64,000 nucleotides of DNA from Oceanospirillum linum (GCF_900182785.1 NZ_FXTS01000004.1:294540-358539), one strand, 5' to 3'; shown: positions 43,425-53,225, counted from the first letter of the stretch. The notes: a model not told the origin generated them from the sequence alone. Translations and numbers: made by a program.

Positions 43425-45392
43425 ATGCAGACGCTAAGATTTAATCAATTGTCGATTACCAGTCGCGTATTGATATCCCCGATTACTATTTTATTCCTGC
43501 TCGTTACAGTAAGCGCTATTGCTCTGTTTTCTCTGAAACAGATCGACCGAGACGTAGCCGCGGCCACGACTCAAATCGCGCCTATGACAGAACAGGCACA
43601 GGCGATCAGCGAATACCTGTCCCAACAGCGGATTCTGGTGCTTAATTACCAGCAGAACCCTCAACCAATGATGCTGGATGAGTTTGCTACCCGGGAACAG
43701 GCGTTCAGCGCTGACCTGGAAAAACTGCACCCCTACATGAGTTCAGCTCAGCAGCAACAGGTGCTCACCCAGGTACAACAGTTGAACCAACAGTACTCGG
43801 ATCTGTTCCGGGACCAGTTGGTGGGCTTTATGGGTCAGCAACAAAGTCTGCAGGAAAACCTGGAATCAGCCTCCCGGGGAACCGATCGCGCTATCAAGAA
43901 GTTAGTGATTCTGGCTAATGACAGCAATCAGGGAGGACTAACAGTCCTGGTTAGTGAATTACAGGCAAATTTTCAGCAGGCCCGTATCTTCCTGCACCAA
44001 TATCTGACTCACAGGGATGATCATCTTCTGGGAGAAGCAGAGTACTACCTGGGGGAAGCCCGTGCTTTTCAGCAGCAGCTAAATCAACCGGGGTTAAGCG
44101 ATAAACTGAACTATCGTGTTAATCAGCTGGAACGTTCTCTTGACGGCGTCGGGCTTATTATTAATGAAAGTCGCCAGTTAACTCAAAAGCGCCAAAAGGT
44201 TCAGGTGGACCTGGATAATACCAGTGCAGCGATTTCTATAGCCGCATCTGAACTCAACCAAAGTATTCTGACCCTGCTGAATGATACCAGCGAAACAGTA
44301 AAACTCCTGACCCGAAAGACCCGTTCAGGTCTGATTGGGGCCAGTGCTGCTGCAGCGGTTATTGGATTACTGTTGGCGATTCTCATTAGCCGGAATGTGC
44401 GCCGCATCCTGCTACAGCTAAACCGCCGCCTAACGGATATTTCCTCGGGAGACGGCGACCTGACGGCACGCCTGCCGGAGCAGGGCGGCCAGGAACTGAG
44501 CCTGATAGCCCGTAGTTTCAATCAATTTATGCTCAAATTGCAGAAACTGATTCAACAGCTGGTTCATAGCACTGACAGCCTGGCGTCTGCCAGTGGTCAG
44601 CTTGCAACAAACGCCCAGCAAAGCGTGACGAATGCTCAGCAACAACAGATGAGTGTTCACACGATTAATCAGGCGATCAGTGAACTGGTGGACCAGATCG
44701 CAACCATCGACCATAACGCCCAGCAAGCAAGTCAGGTCAGCCAGGACACAGAGGACTCAGCCCTGGCCGGTCAGGATGAGATTGAGCAAACACATTCAGC
44801 CCTGAAAAACCTGTCGGCACAACTCAACAGTTGTTCTCAGCGCGTGATGGGGTTAAGTGAACGCACTGATAATATTTCTGAAATCACTGATGATATTCAG
44901 GGTATTGCTGATCAGACCAGCTTACTGGCACTAAACGCAGCAATTGAAGCGGCCCGTGCCGGAGAGCATGGCCGCGGATTCGCCGTCGTTGCAGATGAAG
45001 TTCGGCATTTGGCCAGCCGGACCCACCAGATGACCGAGCAGATCGTATCCATCGTCCGGGCCATCGGTGATGAAGTACAGCAAGCCTGCACAGATATGAA
45101 GCACCTGCAGCACCAGTCTGATGAAACACTGCAGCTGGCGGGTAAAACACATCAGGCATTGCAGAATATCAGCCATTGCGCCCTGAAAACCCGGGAGCAG
45201 ATCGCCTCAATCGCTGACTCATCCGAACAACAAACAGGTCAGGTCCGGGCGCTACAGCAGCAGAGCGGCGCGCTGCAGCAAACCTTGGATGAAGCAACCC
45301 AGGCCAGTGAAGAGCGGGCGGAGGCCAGCCGGATTCTGGACTCCCTCAGCCAGGATCTGCAGCGCATGGCGCGCCAATTCCGTACTGAATAA
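43425..45392 (+). CDS. Chemoreceptor with helical bimodular-type sensor
   Basis: A 655-aa inner-membrane methyl-accepting protein. First helix about 13-37; a long all-helical periplasmic domain of about 260 residues rich in Gln (QQQQVLTQVQQLNQQY), of the helical bimodular (HBM) kind; second helix about 300-322; HAMP with SSGDGDLTARLP; then the signalling domain with tip ADQTSLLALNAAIEAARAGEHGRGFAVV. HBM receptors in Pseudomonas sense TCA intermediates or polyamines; ligand here unknown. Ribosome site weak. Confidence 0.9.
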   Translation: MQTLRFNQLSITSRVLISPITILFLLVTVSAIALFSLKQIDRDVAAATTQIAPMTEQAQAISEYLSQQRILVLNYQQNPQPMMLDEFATREQAFSADLEKLHPYMSSAQQQQVLTQVQQLNQQYSDLFRDQLVGFMGQQQSLQENLESASRGTDRAIKKLVILANDSNQGGLTVLVSELQANFQQARIFLHQYLTHRDDHLLGEAEYYLGEARAFQQQLNQPGLSDKLNYRVNQLERSLDGVGLIINESRQLTQKRQKVQVDLDNTSAAISIAASELNQSILTLLNDTSETVKLLTRKTRSGLIGASAAAAVIGLLLAILISRNVRRILLQLNRRLTDISSGDGDLTARLPEQGGQELSLIARSFNQFMLKLQKLIQQLVHSTDSLASASGQLATNAQQSVTNAQQQQMSVHTINQAISELVDQIATIDHNAQQASQVSQDTEDSALAGQDEIEQTHSALKNLSAQLNSCSQRVMGLSERTDNISEITDDIQGIADQTSLLALNAAIEAARAGEHGRGFAVVADEVRHLASRTHQMTEQIVSIVRAIGDEVQQACTDMKHLQHQSDETLQLAGKTHQALQNISHCALKTREQIASIADSSEQQTGQVRALQQQSGALQQTLDEATQASEERAEASRILDSLSQDLQRMARQFRTE

Positions 45393-45433
45393 CCTGATAA
45401 CAGAATGACGGTTGTCTAGACCGTTACTACTAA

Positions 45434-45529
45434 AAGGTGCTTTTCAGTATCTGATCACTAATATCCTGATCAGATACTGGAGCTTTGCTTCTCACAAAGG
45501 TACTTTAGCTTCTGTCTGAAAAGCACCTT
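45434..45529. repeat. 96-bp cruciform / MITE-like element
   Basis: The ends are perfect 14-bp inverted repeats: AAGGTGCTTTTCAG (45434-45447) and CTGAAAAGCACCTT (45516-45529). Inside, CAGTATCTGATCA (45445-45457) pairs with TGATCAGATACTG (45467-45479), and CTTTG/CAAAG forms another hairpin (45483-45499). No T run follows, so it is not a normal terminator. A related word AAAAGGTGCTTTCTG occurs at about 55507-55521. No clear target-site duplication. Confidence 0.65.
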
Positions 45530-45739
45530 CAACAATAATAAAAACTGCCAGTATCAGAGGCAGCCTCCTTGCAAAGCCAAAATCAAATTCGGTTGCCCCA
45601 GTAAAAATCACAAGCTCAGATACGTTTGTCAATCCAGATCATTCTACGGGATAAATCAACATCTGAAGTTATTTGTATATGCCATGTATTTTACTCCGGC
45701 CCTTATGATAAAAATCAGTTAGTGCCGGTGGAGCTATCT

Positions 45740-46927
45740 ATGTCTAAAGCCACTGAAACTGCTATCCAGCGCCATCAACCTGACTTCTGGAAAGCCAGCC
45801 TTGCGCTATTTTCCGGTGCCTTTGTCACCTTTGCCAACCTGTACAGCACCCAACCGCTTCTCCCTTTGCTCGCCCGTGAGTTTAATATTTCTCCGGCGGC
45901 TGCCAGTCTAAGCCTTTCTGTCGCAACAGCTTCCTTGGCGATGGCCCTGCTGTTTACGCCAGGGCTTTCCGACAGGGTCGGGCGAAAAAGCATAATGGTG
46001 ACGGCTTTGCTGCTGGCGTCAGTGCTGGGCTTTGTGGTTACCTTTGTTCAACACTACAGTCTGCTGCTGATTATTCGAGGTCTACAGGGCTTCGCACTGG
46101 CCGGTCTGGCCTCTATCGCCATGACCTATGTGAACGAAGAGTTCAGTCAGCAGTGCCGGGGACTCGCCATGGGGCTCTATGTCAGCGGAACAACCGTCGG
46201 CGGCATGTCGGGCCGTATCATCACCGGATCACTGACAGAGCTCTATGACTGGCACTTGGCCCTGCAGGTACTGGCCGGTATCAGTCTGGCCTGCAGTCTT
46301 ATTTTTGCCTTTGCCTTGCCCGTATCAAAACACTTCTCACCCCAGAGTCTCTCATTAAAAGTCATGGCAAAAGGGTTTGCCCATCACCTCCGGCACTGGC
46401 CTCAGCTTGGACGCTTTCTGCATGGCTTTTTACTTATGGGAGGACTGGTAACACTGTATAACTATGTCAGCTTTCGCTTACAGGAAGAGCCATATCAGTT
46501 GACTGAAGCGGCCATTGGCTGGTTGTTTGTTATCTACCTGCTGGGCACTTTCAGCTCCACATGGATGGGAGCTAAAGCAGATAAGTTTGGCCCTCGCCCT
46601 GTACTTCTGATCTGCATACTGCTGATGTTCATCGGCTTGCTGCTGAGTACCCTGGATAGTCTAAAGGTGATTATTACCGCAATGGGAATTTTTACCTTTG
46701 GCTTCTTTGGAGCGCACTCCATCGTCAGCAGCTGGGTAGGGCAGGCCAGTAATGAATATAAGGCCCAGGCATCAGCTCTGTATCTGCTGTTTTATTATGC
46801 GGGCTCAAGCCTGATCGGTTCGGTGGGAGGCTATTTCTGGAGTCACTGGCAATGGTTTGGTATTACAGGATTAGTGCTTACATTAGTGTGCGCCAGCGGA
46901 CTGATTGCACTGACCTCAAAGCATTAA
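45740..46927 (+). CDS. MFS transporter, YnfM/AraJ-like drug or metabolite exporter
   Basis: A 395-aa protein with 12 membrane segments. The MFS motif A between helices 2 and 3 reads GLSDRVGRKSIM, and a second copy GAKADKFGPRPV lies between helices 8 and 9. NLYSTQPLLPLLAREF resembles the YnfM group. Exact substrate unknown. The frame opens at 45626, but ATG 45740 has GGAG 7 nt upstream and gives the family-like start, so it is preferred. Ends at a bidirectional terminator. Confidence 0.85.
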   Translation: MSKATETAIQRHQPDFWKASLALFSGAFVTFANLYSTQPLLPLLAREFNISPAAASLSLSVATASLAMALLFTPGLSDRVGRKSIMVTALLLASVLGFVVTFVQHYSLLLIIRGLQGFALAGLASIAMTYVNEEFSQQCRGLAMGLYVSGTTVGGMSGRIITGSLTELYDWHLALQVLAGISLACSLIFAFALPVSKHFSPQSLSLKVMAKGFAHHLRHWPQLGRFLHGFLLMGGLVTLYNYVSFRLQEEPYQLTEAAIGWLFVIYLLGTFSSTWMGAKADKFGPRPVLLICILLMFIGLLLSTLDSLKVIITAMGIFTFGFFGAHSIVSSWVGQASNEYKAQASALYLLFYYAGSSLIGSVGGYFWSHWQWFGITGLVLTLVCASGLIALTSKH

Positions 46928-46978
46928 AGGGACCTTGCAGCAAAGTCCTATTCCAGATTAGGGGATAGCCTGAAATAA

Positions 46979-47011
46979 AAAAGCCGCCAAGGAAACATCC
47001 CGGCGGCTTTT
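46979..47011. terminator. Bidirectional terminator, MFS gene and chemoreceptor
   Basis: AAAAGCCGCC (46979-46988) pairs with GGCGGCTTTT (47002-47011); A and T runs lie on both sides. Confidence 0.9.
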
Positions 47012-47029
47012 CCTGATCAGATAAGTGCC

Positions 47030-48664
47030 TCAGACCTTAAACTGACGAACAAGGTTGTGCAATGTATCTGCCTGCCCCGCCAATTCGTCACTGGCGATAT
47101 TAACCTGATCGGTAGATTCCGATGTGGTCTGAGACAGATCAACAATGTTCACCACGTTGCGATTAATCTCCTCAGCAACCAATGATTGCTCCTCTGCTGC
47201 GCTGGCAATCATATCATTCATATCCCGGATAGATTCAACCGCTGCCAGAATAGTGTCCAATGAACCACCCGCCTCTATTGCAGTCGCTTCAGTGGCTTCG
47301 GTATATTTCAGGCTTTCATCAATCACAGTTACAGCTTTCATTGCTGCACTTTGCAACTGCTCGATCATACCCTGAATCTCATCCGTACTTTGCTGCGTGC
47401 GCTGAGCCAGTGTCCGTACCTCATCGGCAACAACAGCAAACCCCCGGCCATGCTCTCCGGCACGGGCGGCTTCAATCGCAGCATTTAATGCCAGAAGATT
47501 CGTTTGTTCCGCTACGTTGCGGATAACATCCAGTACGCTGCCGATATTCTCACTGTCGGAGCGCAGTGTCTGAATCACATCCGCTGAATTTTTCACCTGT
47601 CCGTTCAGATCATGAATCGCCCGGATCGCATCCTCCACCTGCGTCTTACCCTGACGAGCTTGCTCATCCGCACGATTTGCAGCCGCCGCTGCTTCACCGG
47701 CATTCTGTGCAACCTCATGCACCGTAGTAGACATTTCATGAATTGCGGTCGCAACCTGATCAGTTTCTTTTGCCTGCTGAGTGATCGTACGGCTACTTTC
47801 CCGGGTAATCGAAGACAACTCTTCTGCTGCAGCCGATACAGCCTCTGAAGACTGACTCGCCTGGATAATTACCTGATGAATACGCTCTACAAACGCATTA
47901 AAATGGAACGTCAGCTGAGTAATTTCATCATTGCCACGTACACGCAGGCGGGACGTCAGGTCACCTTCGCCCTGACTGATATCCTGCATTGCCGCCACCG
48001 TCATTTTTAGTGGACGGGTGATACTCCGGGCAATCAGGCCGGCAACGACTGCCATAATGCCGATAATCACAGCCGCAGCGGATAATACAGAGACCAGCTG
48101 ACGCTTGAACTGCGTATCAATGTCATCAATGTATGCGCCGGTACCAATGGCCCAACCCCAGGGCTTATAAGCCAGAACATAGGATATTTTAGGTACAGGT
48201 TTATCTGAGTCAGCCCGGTTCCAACTGTATTCGGTGATAAAATCGCCGGAGTCTGCAAGTGCCCGATCCATACCGTTAAAGAAGTACTTACCGTTCACAT
48301 CTTTAATGGTTTTCAAATCTTTGCCGATCAGTTTGTCGCTGACATGCATCAGCGTGATACCTTCCAGATCCTGAATCCAGAAGTAATCATTATGACCGAA
48401 GCGTATTGGCCCGATTAACTCCATAGCCTGATCCTGAGCCTCAGCCAAGCTTAATGCCCCGGACTGAACCTGTGAGTTCAGTCCATCCAGCATACTTATA
48501 ACAGATTCACTCAGGTGTCGAAGCTCACCTGTCTTCTGTTCAGTATAACCATCACGGGAATATTGGAGGGAGACGACCAGCAGGATACTGATAGAGGCAA
48601 AAGCCAGAATCAGCAGCAGCCAAATGCGCAACTGTATCGGGATACGGCGGAAAGTTGTTTCCAT
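47030..48664 (-). CDS. Chemoreceptor with Cache domain (tandem copy 1)
   Basis: About 544 aa. First helix about 11-31; sCache_2 domain (RFGHNDYFWIQDLEGITLMHVS, then KDVNGKYFFNGM and SYVLAYKPWGWAIGTGAYIDDID); second helix about 188-210; HAMP with ISQGEGDLTSRL; signalling domain with tip EQTNLLALNAAIEAARAGEHGRGFAVVADEVRTLAQRTQ. The ATG at 48664 has AAGGA 7 nt upstream. Closely related to the next gene, so they arose by tandem duplication. Ligand unknown; this domain family often binds carboxylates. Confidence 0.95.
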   Translation of the reverse strand: METTFRRIPIQLRIWLLLILAFASISILLVVSLQYSRDGYTEQKTGELRHLSESVISMLDGLNSQVQSGALSLAEAQDQAMELIGPIRFGHNDYFWIQDLEGITLMHVSDKLIGKDLKTIKDVNGKYFFNGMDRALADSGDFITEYSWNRADSDKPVPKISYVLAYKPWGWAIGTGAYIDDIDTQFKRQLVSVLSAAAVIIGIMAVVAGLIARSITRPLKMTVAAMQDISQGEGDLTSRLRVRGNDEITQLTFHFNAFVERIHQVIIQASQSSEAVSAAAEELSSITRESSRTITQQAKETDQVATAIHEMSTTVHEVAQNAGEAAAAANRADEQARQGKTQVEDAIRAIHDLNGQVKNSADVIQTLRSDSENIGSVLDVIRNVAEQTNLLALNAAIEAARAGEHGRGFAVVADEVRTLAQRTQQSTDEIQGMIEQLQSAAMKAVTVIDESLKYTEATEATAIEAGGSLDTILAAVESIRDMNDMIASAAEEQSLVAEEINRNVVNIVDLSQTTSESTDQVNIASDELAGQADTLHNLVRQFKV

Positions 48665-48852
48665 TAGAAGTTCCTTAGCTTTATACACGGAGGCGAAGTG
48701 GCTGGATATACCCTGTTATTGCTTTTTTAGTTGCAGGGTATCAACCTAACGTACGCTCGAGTTTTTTGTTATGTCCTCATACGACGATATACGCTTTCCC
48801 AAATCAAGTTATTAGCGTTACTTAATGTTTCAGTGTGCAATAATTGTTAAGC

Positions 48853-48885
48853 AAAAAAAAGCGGAGCAGCTAATAGCTGCTCCGC
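48853..48885 (-). terminator. Terminator of the second tandem chemoreceptor
   Basis: GCGGAGCAGCT (48861-48871) pairs with AGCTGCTCCGC (48875-48885), with A8 on the left giving a T8 run on the minus strand. Confidence 0.93.
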
Positions 48886-48909
48886 TTTCAGAGTATTTTT
48901 TGAGCTCAG

Positions 48910-50544
48910 TCAGACCCGGAACTGCCGAACCAGGTTGTGTAAGTTATCTGCTTGCTTTGCCAGTTCTTCACTGGCTTGGTTTACCTGGGCAGTAGACTCC
49001 GATGTCGTCTGGGAAAGGTCTACAATATTCACAACGTTCCGGTTGATCTCTTCAGCAACCAGAGACTGCTCTTCCGCAGCACTGGCAATCAGATCATTCT
49101 GATCCCGAATCGACTCTACAGAGGCCAGAATACGATCCAATGACTCACCCGCTTTTGCAGCGGTTGCTTCCGTTGCCTCCGTAAAACTCAGGCTCTCATC
49201 CATTACTGAAACAGCTTGCAGTGCACCATTTTGCAGCTGCTCAATAATTCCCTGAATTTCATCGGTGCTCTCCTGAGTTCTCTGTGCCAGCGTCCTGACT
49301 TCATCGGCCACAACAGCAAACCCCCGACCATGCTCTCCAGCGCGGGCAGCTTCAATCGCTGCATTTAATGCCAGTAAGTTAGTCTGTTCAGCAACATTAC
49401 GAATAACGTCCAGCACACCACCAATATTTTCGCTGTCAGAACGAAGCTTCTGAATCACATCTGCAGAGTTTTTCACTTGGCCTGTCAGATCATGAATCGC
49501 CTTAATTGCACTTTCTACCTGCTGTTTACCCTGAAGTGCTTCCTGATCTGCGCTATTTGCAGCTCCCGCTGCCTGACCTGCATTCTGAGCGACCTCATGA
49601 ACCGTTGTTGACATCTCTTCGATAGCTGTTGCCACCTGATCGGTTTCTTTAGCTTGCCGAGTAATCGTTGTACTGCTTTCACTGGTAATGGAAGAAAGCT
49701 CCTCTGCTGCTGCCGACACTGCCTCTGAGGATTTTCCGGTCTGAATCACGACCTGATGAATACGCTCTACAAAGCTATTAAAATAATGAGTCAGCAAGCT
49801 AATCTCATCACTTCCCTCTTCCTTTAAGCGCACTGTCAGATCGCCTTCACCACGACTGATACCCTCCATTGCCTGAACCGTTAGCTTAAGCGGATGAGTA
49901 ATACTACGGGCAATCGACCAGGCAATTAAGGCGATGATACTTACTATAAGGGCAGAGACCGAAATAACAGAATAAGCCTGCCGCCAGAAAGCATCCTCAA
50001 TATCATCAACATATACACCGGTTACAACAGCCCAGCCCCAAGGTTTGTAGGCTAGAATGTAAGAAATCTTAGGGGATGGCGTCGATGCCCCAGCTCTCTG
50101 CCAATGGTACTCTGAAATACTTTCACCTTTAGCAGCCAGTTCACTAGGCACAGGCCTTAGAAAATATTTACCATTAATATCAACTGTATTCGAGACCCCC
50201 TTACCTATCTCATTAGGATCCGGGTGCATGATGGTGATACCGTCAAGGTCCATAATCCAGAAATAATCATTTTGACCAAACTGCATGCTGTTAATCAGAC
50301 TTTTTACTTCACTCTGAGCAGCCCCAAGCGTCATCTCACCTGTTTGCACACGCCGGTCAAACTCTTCCAGCAATGCAGTCGCTGACTGGGCTAGGTGTCG
50401 TAGCTCCGTTAGCTTCAACTCATTATAACTAGCACGCTCCTGCTTGAGCGTGATATACAACAGAAGAGCCATACTAATAAAAGCCAGTAGCAGCATAAAC
50501 CATATTCGATGCTGTATATGAAAGCGGCGTAATAAAGTTTCCAT
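48910..50544 (-). CDS. Chemoreceptor with Cache domain (tandem copy 2)
   Basis: About 544 aa, with the same plan as its neighbour: anchor helix, sCache_2 domain (QFGQNDYFWIMDLDGITIMHP and SYILAYKPWGWAVVTGVYVDDIE), second helix, HAMP and a nearly identical signalling domain. Sensor domains differ more than signalling domains (e.g. the MHVSDKLIGKDL stretch against MHPDPNEIGKGV), which suggests different ligands. ATG 50544 (GAGG 6-7 nt upstream) is preferred over the frame start at 50556. Confidence 0.95.
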   Translation of the reverse strand: METLLRRFHIQHRIWFMLLLAFISMALLLYITLKQERASYNELKLTELRHLAQSATALLEEFDRRVQTGEMTLGAAQSEVKSLINSMQFGQNDYFWIMDLDGITIMHPDPNEIGKGVSNTVDINGKYFLRPVPSELAAKGESISEYHWQRAGASTPSPKISYILAYKPWGWAVVTGVYVDDIEDAFWRQAYSVISVSALIVSIIALIAWSIARSITHPLKLTVQAMEGISRGEGDLTVRLKEEGSDEISLLTHYFNSFVERIHQVVIQTGKSSEAVSAAAEELSSITSESSTTITRQAKETDQVATAIEEMSTTVHEVAQNAGQAAGAANSADQEALQGKQQVESAIKAIHDLTGQVKNSADVIQKLRSDSENIGGVLDVIRNVAEQTNLLALNAAIEAARAGEHGRGFAVVADEVRTLAQRTQESTDEIQGIIEQLQNGALQAVSVMDESLSFTEATEATAAKAGESLDRILASVESIRDQNDLIASAAEEQSLVAEEINRNVVNIVDLSQTTSESTAQVNQASEELAKQADNLHNLVRQFRV

Positions 50545-50928
50545 GGAGTACCTCACTGTGATGATAGTATTAGTTTATGGCCCAGTGCGATTGTTATTTT
50601 TCGGCCTAAAAAAGCTGCTCTTAAATTAGAGCAAACTCAATTTGAATACTGCATTAGACCGTCTTGTATGACCTGCATCAACTTACGAACTGTTTTATTT
50701 TGTTGCACTGCAAAAAGAAAACGCCCAGCCATAACGCCTTATGCCTTAAAACCTATCAAAACAACTTATAGTGTCGATAACATCTAGCTAATGCGACGTT
50801 TAACATGATATGGATTCATCAGTCTGATCATTTTGTTTTATTGAAAGCATTCAGCATAAAAGCCAGAATGAATCCGCTTTGAAAGACGACTTTCTGCAAC
50901 ATAAAAACAACCACCTCGAGGCCTAACT
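50545..50928. other. Divergent spacer with possible FliA promoter
   Basis: About 380 bp with no gene. GGATTCAT (50812-50819) can pair with ATGAATCC (50868-50875), around an ATCAGTCTGAT hairpin. The minus-strand sequence GCCGAAAA at 50598-50605 resembles a sigma-28 -10. Confidence 0.4.
50598..50624 (-). promoter_or_regulatory. Weak FliA-like promoter of the second tandem chemoreceptor
   Basis: On the minus strand, GCCGAAAA (7 of 8 to the sigma-28 -10) is preceded at 11 bp by TTAAGAGC, which matches the -35 only partly. It lies 54 bp upstream of the start. Confidence 0.3.
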
Positions 50929-51915
50929 ATGCAAGCGATGGTAATCCGTCAGTACGGAAACTCTAATGTATTTGAATCCACCGAAATGCCTGCACCCGTC
51001 ATTGAACCAGGACATGTCATCATCAAGGTCGCTGCCAGCAGTGTGAATCCTCTGGATACCAAGATACGAGCTGGTGCGGTTCCGGCAAACCCAGAGTTCC
51101 CTGCGATTCTGCATGGCGATGTTTCCGGTATTATCACTGAGGTAGGAGAAGGTGTAGACCGCTTTGAAGTGGGTGACGAAGTCTTTGGTTTTGCCGGCGG
51201 TATCAAACGTTATCAGGGCGCTCTGGCGGACTATATGCTGGCGGATGCCCGCCTGATTGCCAAAAAACCGGATAATACCGCCTTTGCAGAAGCTGCTGCT
51301 CTGCCGGTGGTTTTTATTACCGCCTGGAAAGCCCTGGTGGAACGCGCTCAGATTCAACCGCAGGATAACGTACTGATTCACGCAGGCACAGGCGGCGTGG
51401 GTCACGTTGCAATTCAGGTTGCCAAATGGGCAGGAGCCAACGTTTTTGCCACCGTTTCTACACCGGAAAAAGCGGAGATCGCCCGTAATCTGGGTGCCGA
51501 TGAAGTGATTTTCTACCGCGATGAATCCGTGGAAGAGTATGTGGCCCGCTGCACCGATGGCAAAGGTTTTGATGTGGTGTTTGATACCGTGGGCACGGAT
51601 AACATGGATCTCTCCTTCCAGGCAGCAAAAGTCAGTGGCACCGTGGTCACCATTGCGGCTCGTTCAACCCATGACCTGTCCCCCCTGCACGGTAAGAATC
51701 TGACCCTGCATGTTGTCTTTATCGCAACACCACTGGTTCATGGTGTGGATTTTGACGCTCAGGCAGAAGCGGTGGATGCCATGGGCAGCTTGGTCGGAGA
51801 TGGTTATATTAAGCCCCTGCTGGATGCCGATATGTTCAGCTTTGAAGAGGTTGCTAAAGCCCATGACAAGGTTGAGGCAGGAACCGCCATCGGTAAAGTG
51901 GTGTTACTGCGCTAA
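50929..51915 (+). CDS. NAD(P)H:quinone oxidoreductase-like MDR enzyme
   Basis: A 328-aa cytoplasmic medium-chain dehydrogenase/reductase. GroES-like domain (about 25-110) has SSVNPLDTKIRAG in place of zinc ligands. The Rossmann motif is AGTGGVGHVAIQVAKWAGA (about 155-173). No catalytic or structural zinc cysteines are seen, so it belongs to the zeta-crystallin/quinone reductase branch; substrate unknown. Its stop and the next start overlap (TAATG), so the two genes are coupled. Confidence 0.88.
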   Translation: MQAMVIRQYGNSNVFESTEMPAPVIEPGHVIIKVAASSVNPLDTKIRAGAVPANPEFPAILHGDVSGIITEVGEGVDRFEVGDEVFGFAGGIKRYQGALADYMLADARLIAKKPDNTAFAEAAALPVVFITAWKALVERAQIQPQDNVLIHAGTGGVGHVAIQVAKWAGANVFATVSTPEKAEIARNLGADEVIFYRDESVEEYVARCTDGKGFDVVFDTVGTDNMDLSFQAAKVSGTVVTIAARSTHDLSPLHGKNLTLHVVFIATPLVHGVDFDAQAEAVDAMGSLVGDGYIKPLLDADMFSFEEVAKAHDKVEAGTAIGKVVLLR

Positions 51916-52766
51916 TGACGACCTTGCTTCTGATTAAAATAGCGGTTTCCATCGCCACCGTTATTGGTCTGTCGCTGATTGCAGAGCATGTAAACCCGCG
52001 TATTGCGGGTTTACTTTCCGGTTATCCGCTGGGTACTGCCATCGCGCTTTTCTTTATCGGCTACGAGATCAGCCCTGAGTTTGCGGCTGAAGGGGCGGTG
52101 TACACCCTGGCGGGTTTTGCCAGTACCCTGATGTTAACCACCGGCTATCTTTTTGGACTGAACCGTCTGACAACGGCACAGGAACAACAGCAACAGGAAA
52201 CCGGGAGCTGGATAGCCATAGCCCTTGCCGGTACATCCGGTATTGCGCTTTTTCTGATTTCAGGTCTGGCTATTGATCAGCTGCAGCTGAATCTGGTCAC
52301 CGCCGCTGGCCTGCCAACTCTGGCGATTCTGGCTTGCCTTTGGTTCTACCGGCATATCCCGGAAACTCAGGTCACAAAGCGGGTTGCCATGTCGGTATCT
52401 GTACTTCTCTTTCGGGCCGTTACTGCCGCGATGATTGTCGTTCTGATTACCGGCGCAGCCCATCTGGTACCCGCTTCTACCGCCGGTATTCTGGCCGCCT
52501 TCCCGATATCCATGTTTCCGTTTCTGATCCTGATGCATCGGACCTACGGCCCCGGTAAGGCGCTGACCGTGATCAAACACTATCCAACAGGGTTAGGCTC
52601 CCTGATGGTCTATGCTACTGGGGTTGCCTGGTTTTACCCACTCCTTGGCCTTCTGTGGGGGACATTACTCTCGCTGGCCCTGGCGACCCTCTATCTGGCT
52701 ATAGCGCCACCCTATATGGACAGACTAAGACAGCTTCTGATCAGCAAAGCCCCCGTTGAACCCTAA
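51915..52766 (+). CDS. Multi-pass inner membrane protein, unknown
   Basis: A 283-aa protein with eight or nine membrane segments. The repeat-like words VNPRIAGLLSGYPLGTAIALFFIGYE (first half) and VPASTAGILAAFPISMFPFLILMH (second half) suggest an internally duplicated transporter-like fold. I cannot assign a substrate or a family with confidence. Starts at the ATG overlapping the oxidoreductase stop. Confidence 0.7.
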   Translation: MTTLLLIKIAVSIATVIGLSLIAEHVNPRIAGLLSGYPLGTAIALFFIGYEISPEFAAEGAVYTLAGFASTLMLTTGYLFGLNRLTTAQEQQQQETGSWIAIALAGTSGIALFLISGLAIDQLQLNLVTAAGLPTLAILACLWFYRHIPETQVTKRVAMSVSVLLFRAVTAAMIVVLITGAAHLVPASTAGILAAFPISMFPFLILMHRTYGPGKALTVIKHYPTGLGSLMVYATGVAWFYPLLGLLWGTLLSLALATLYLAIAPPYMDRLRQLLISKAPVEP

Positions 52767-52832
52767 TCCCTCAGACCTGTTATGGGCCTGCTGACCGATC
52801 AACGGTGATGAAAACAATAACTAAGGATACCT

Positions 52833-53225
52833 ATGTACACACAAATCATTAAACCTGCATTTTGTGATACCGATGCTCTCGGTCATATTAATAACACCAA
52901 GCTTCCGATCTGGTTTGAACAGGCCCGCAATGATCTGTTCCATATCTTTACTCCGGATCTGGATCCGCAAAAGTGGCAACTGATTCTGGCTAAAATCGAA
53001 GTGGAATACACCGGAGAGCTTTTCTATGGCCGGGACGTCACCATTAAGACCTATGTTGGTCATATTGGTAACTCCTCATTTCAGATCTGCCAGGAGGCCT
53101 GGCAGGATGGAAAAATGGGTGCCAAGGGTATCGCAACCATGGTGCATTACAGCTTTGCGGATAAAAAAAGCCAGCCTTTGACCGCTCACCACCGCCAGGA
53201 GCTGGAACAGCTGCAGCAAGCTTAA
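52833..53225 (+). CDS. Hot-dog acyl-CoA thioesterase (4HBT/YbgC-like)
   Basis: A 130-aa single hot-dog domain. The catalytic segment DTDALGHINNTKLPIWFEQAR matches the 4-hydroxybenzoyl-CoA thioesterase family, with Asp at about residue 13. The rest (VEYTGELFYGRDVTIKTYV) is the usual central sheet. It hydrolyses an acyl-CoA or related thioester in the cytoplasm; substrate unknown. AAGGA lies 6 nt before the ATG. Probably in an operon with the ybaK-like gene 37 bp downstream. Confidence 0.85.
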   Translation: MYTQIIKPAFCDTDALGHINNTKLPIWFEQARNDLFHIFTPDLDPQKWQLILAKIEVEYTGELFYGRDVTIKTYVGHIGNSSFQICQEAWQDGKMGAKGIATMVHYSFADKKSQPLTAHHRQELEQLQQA

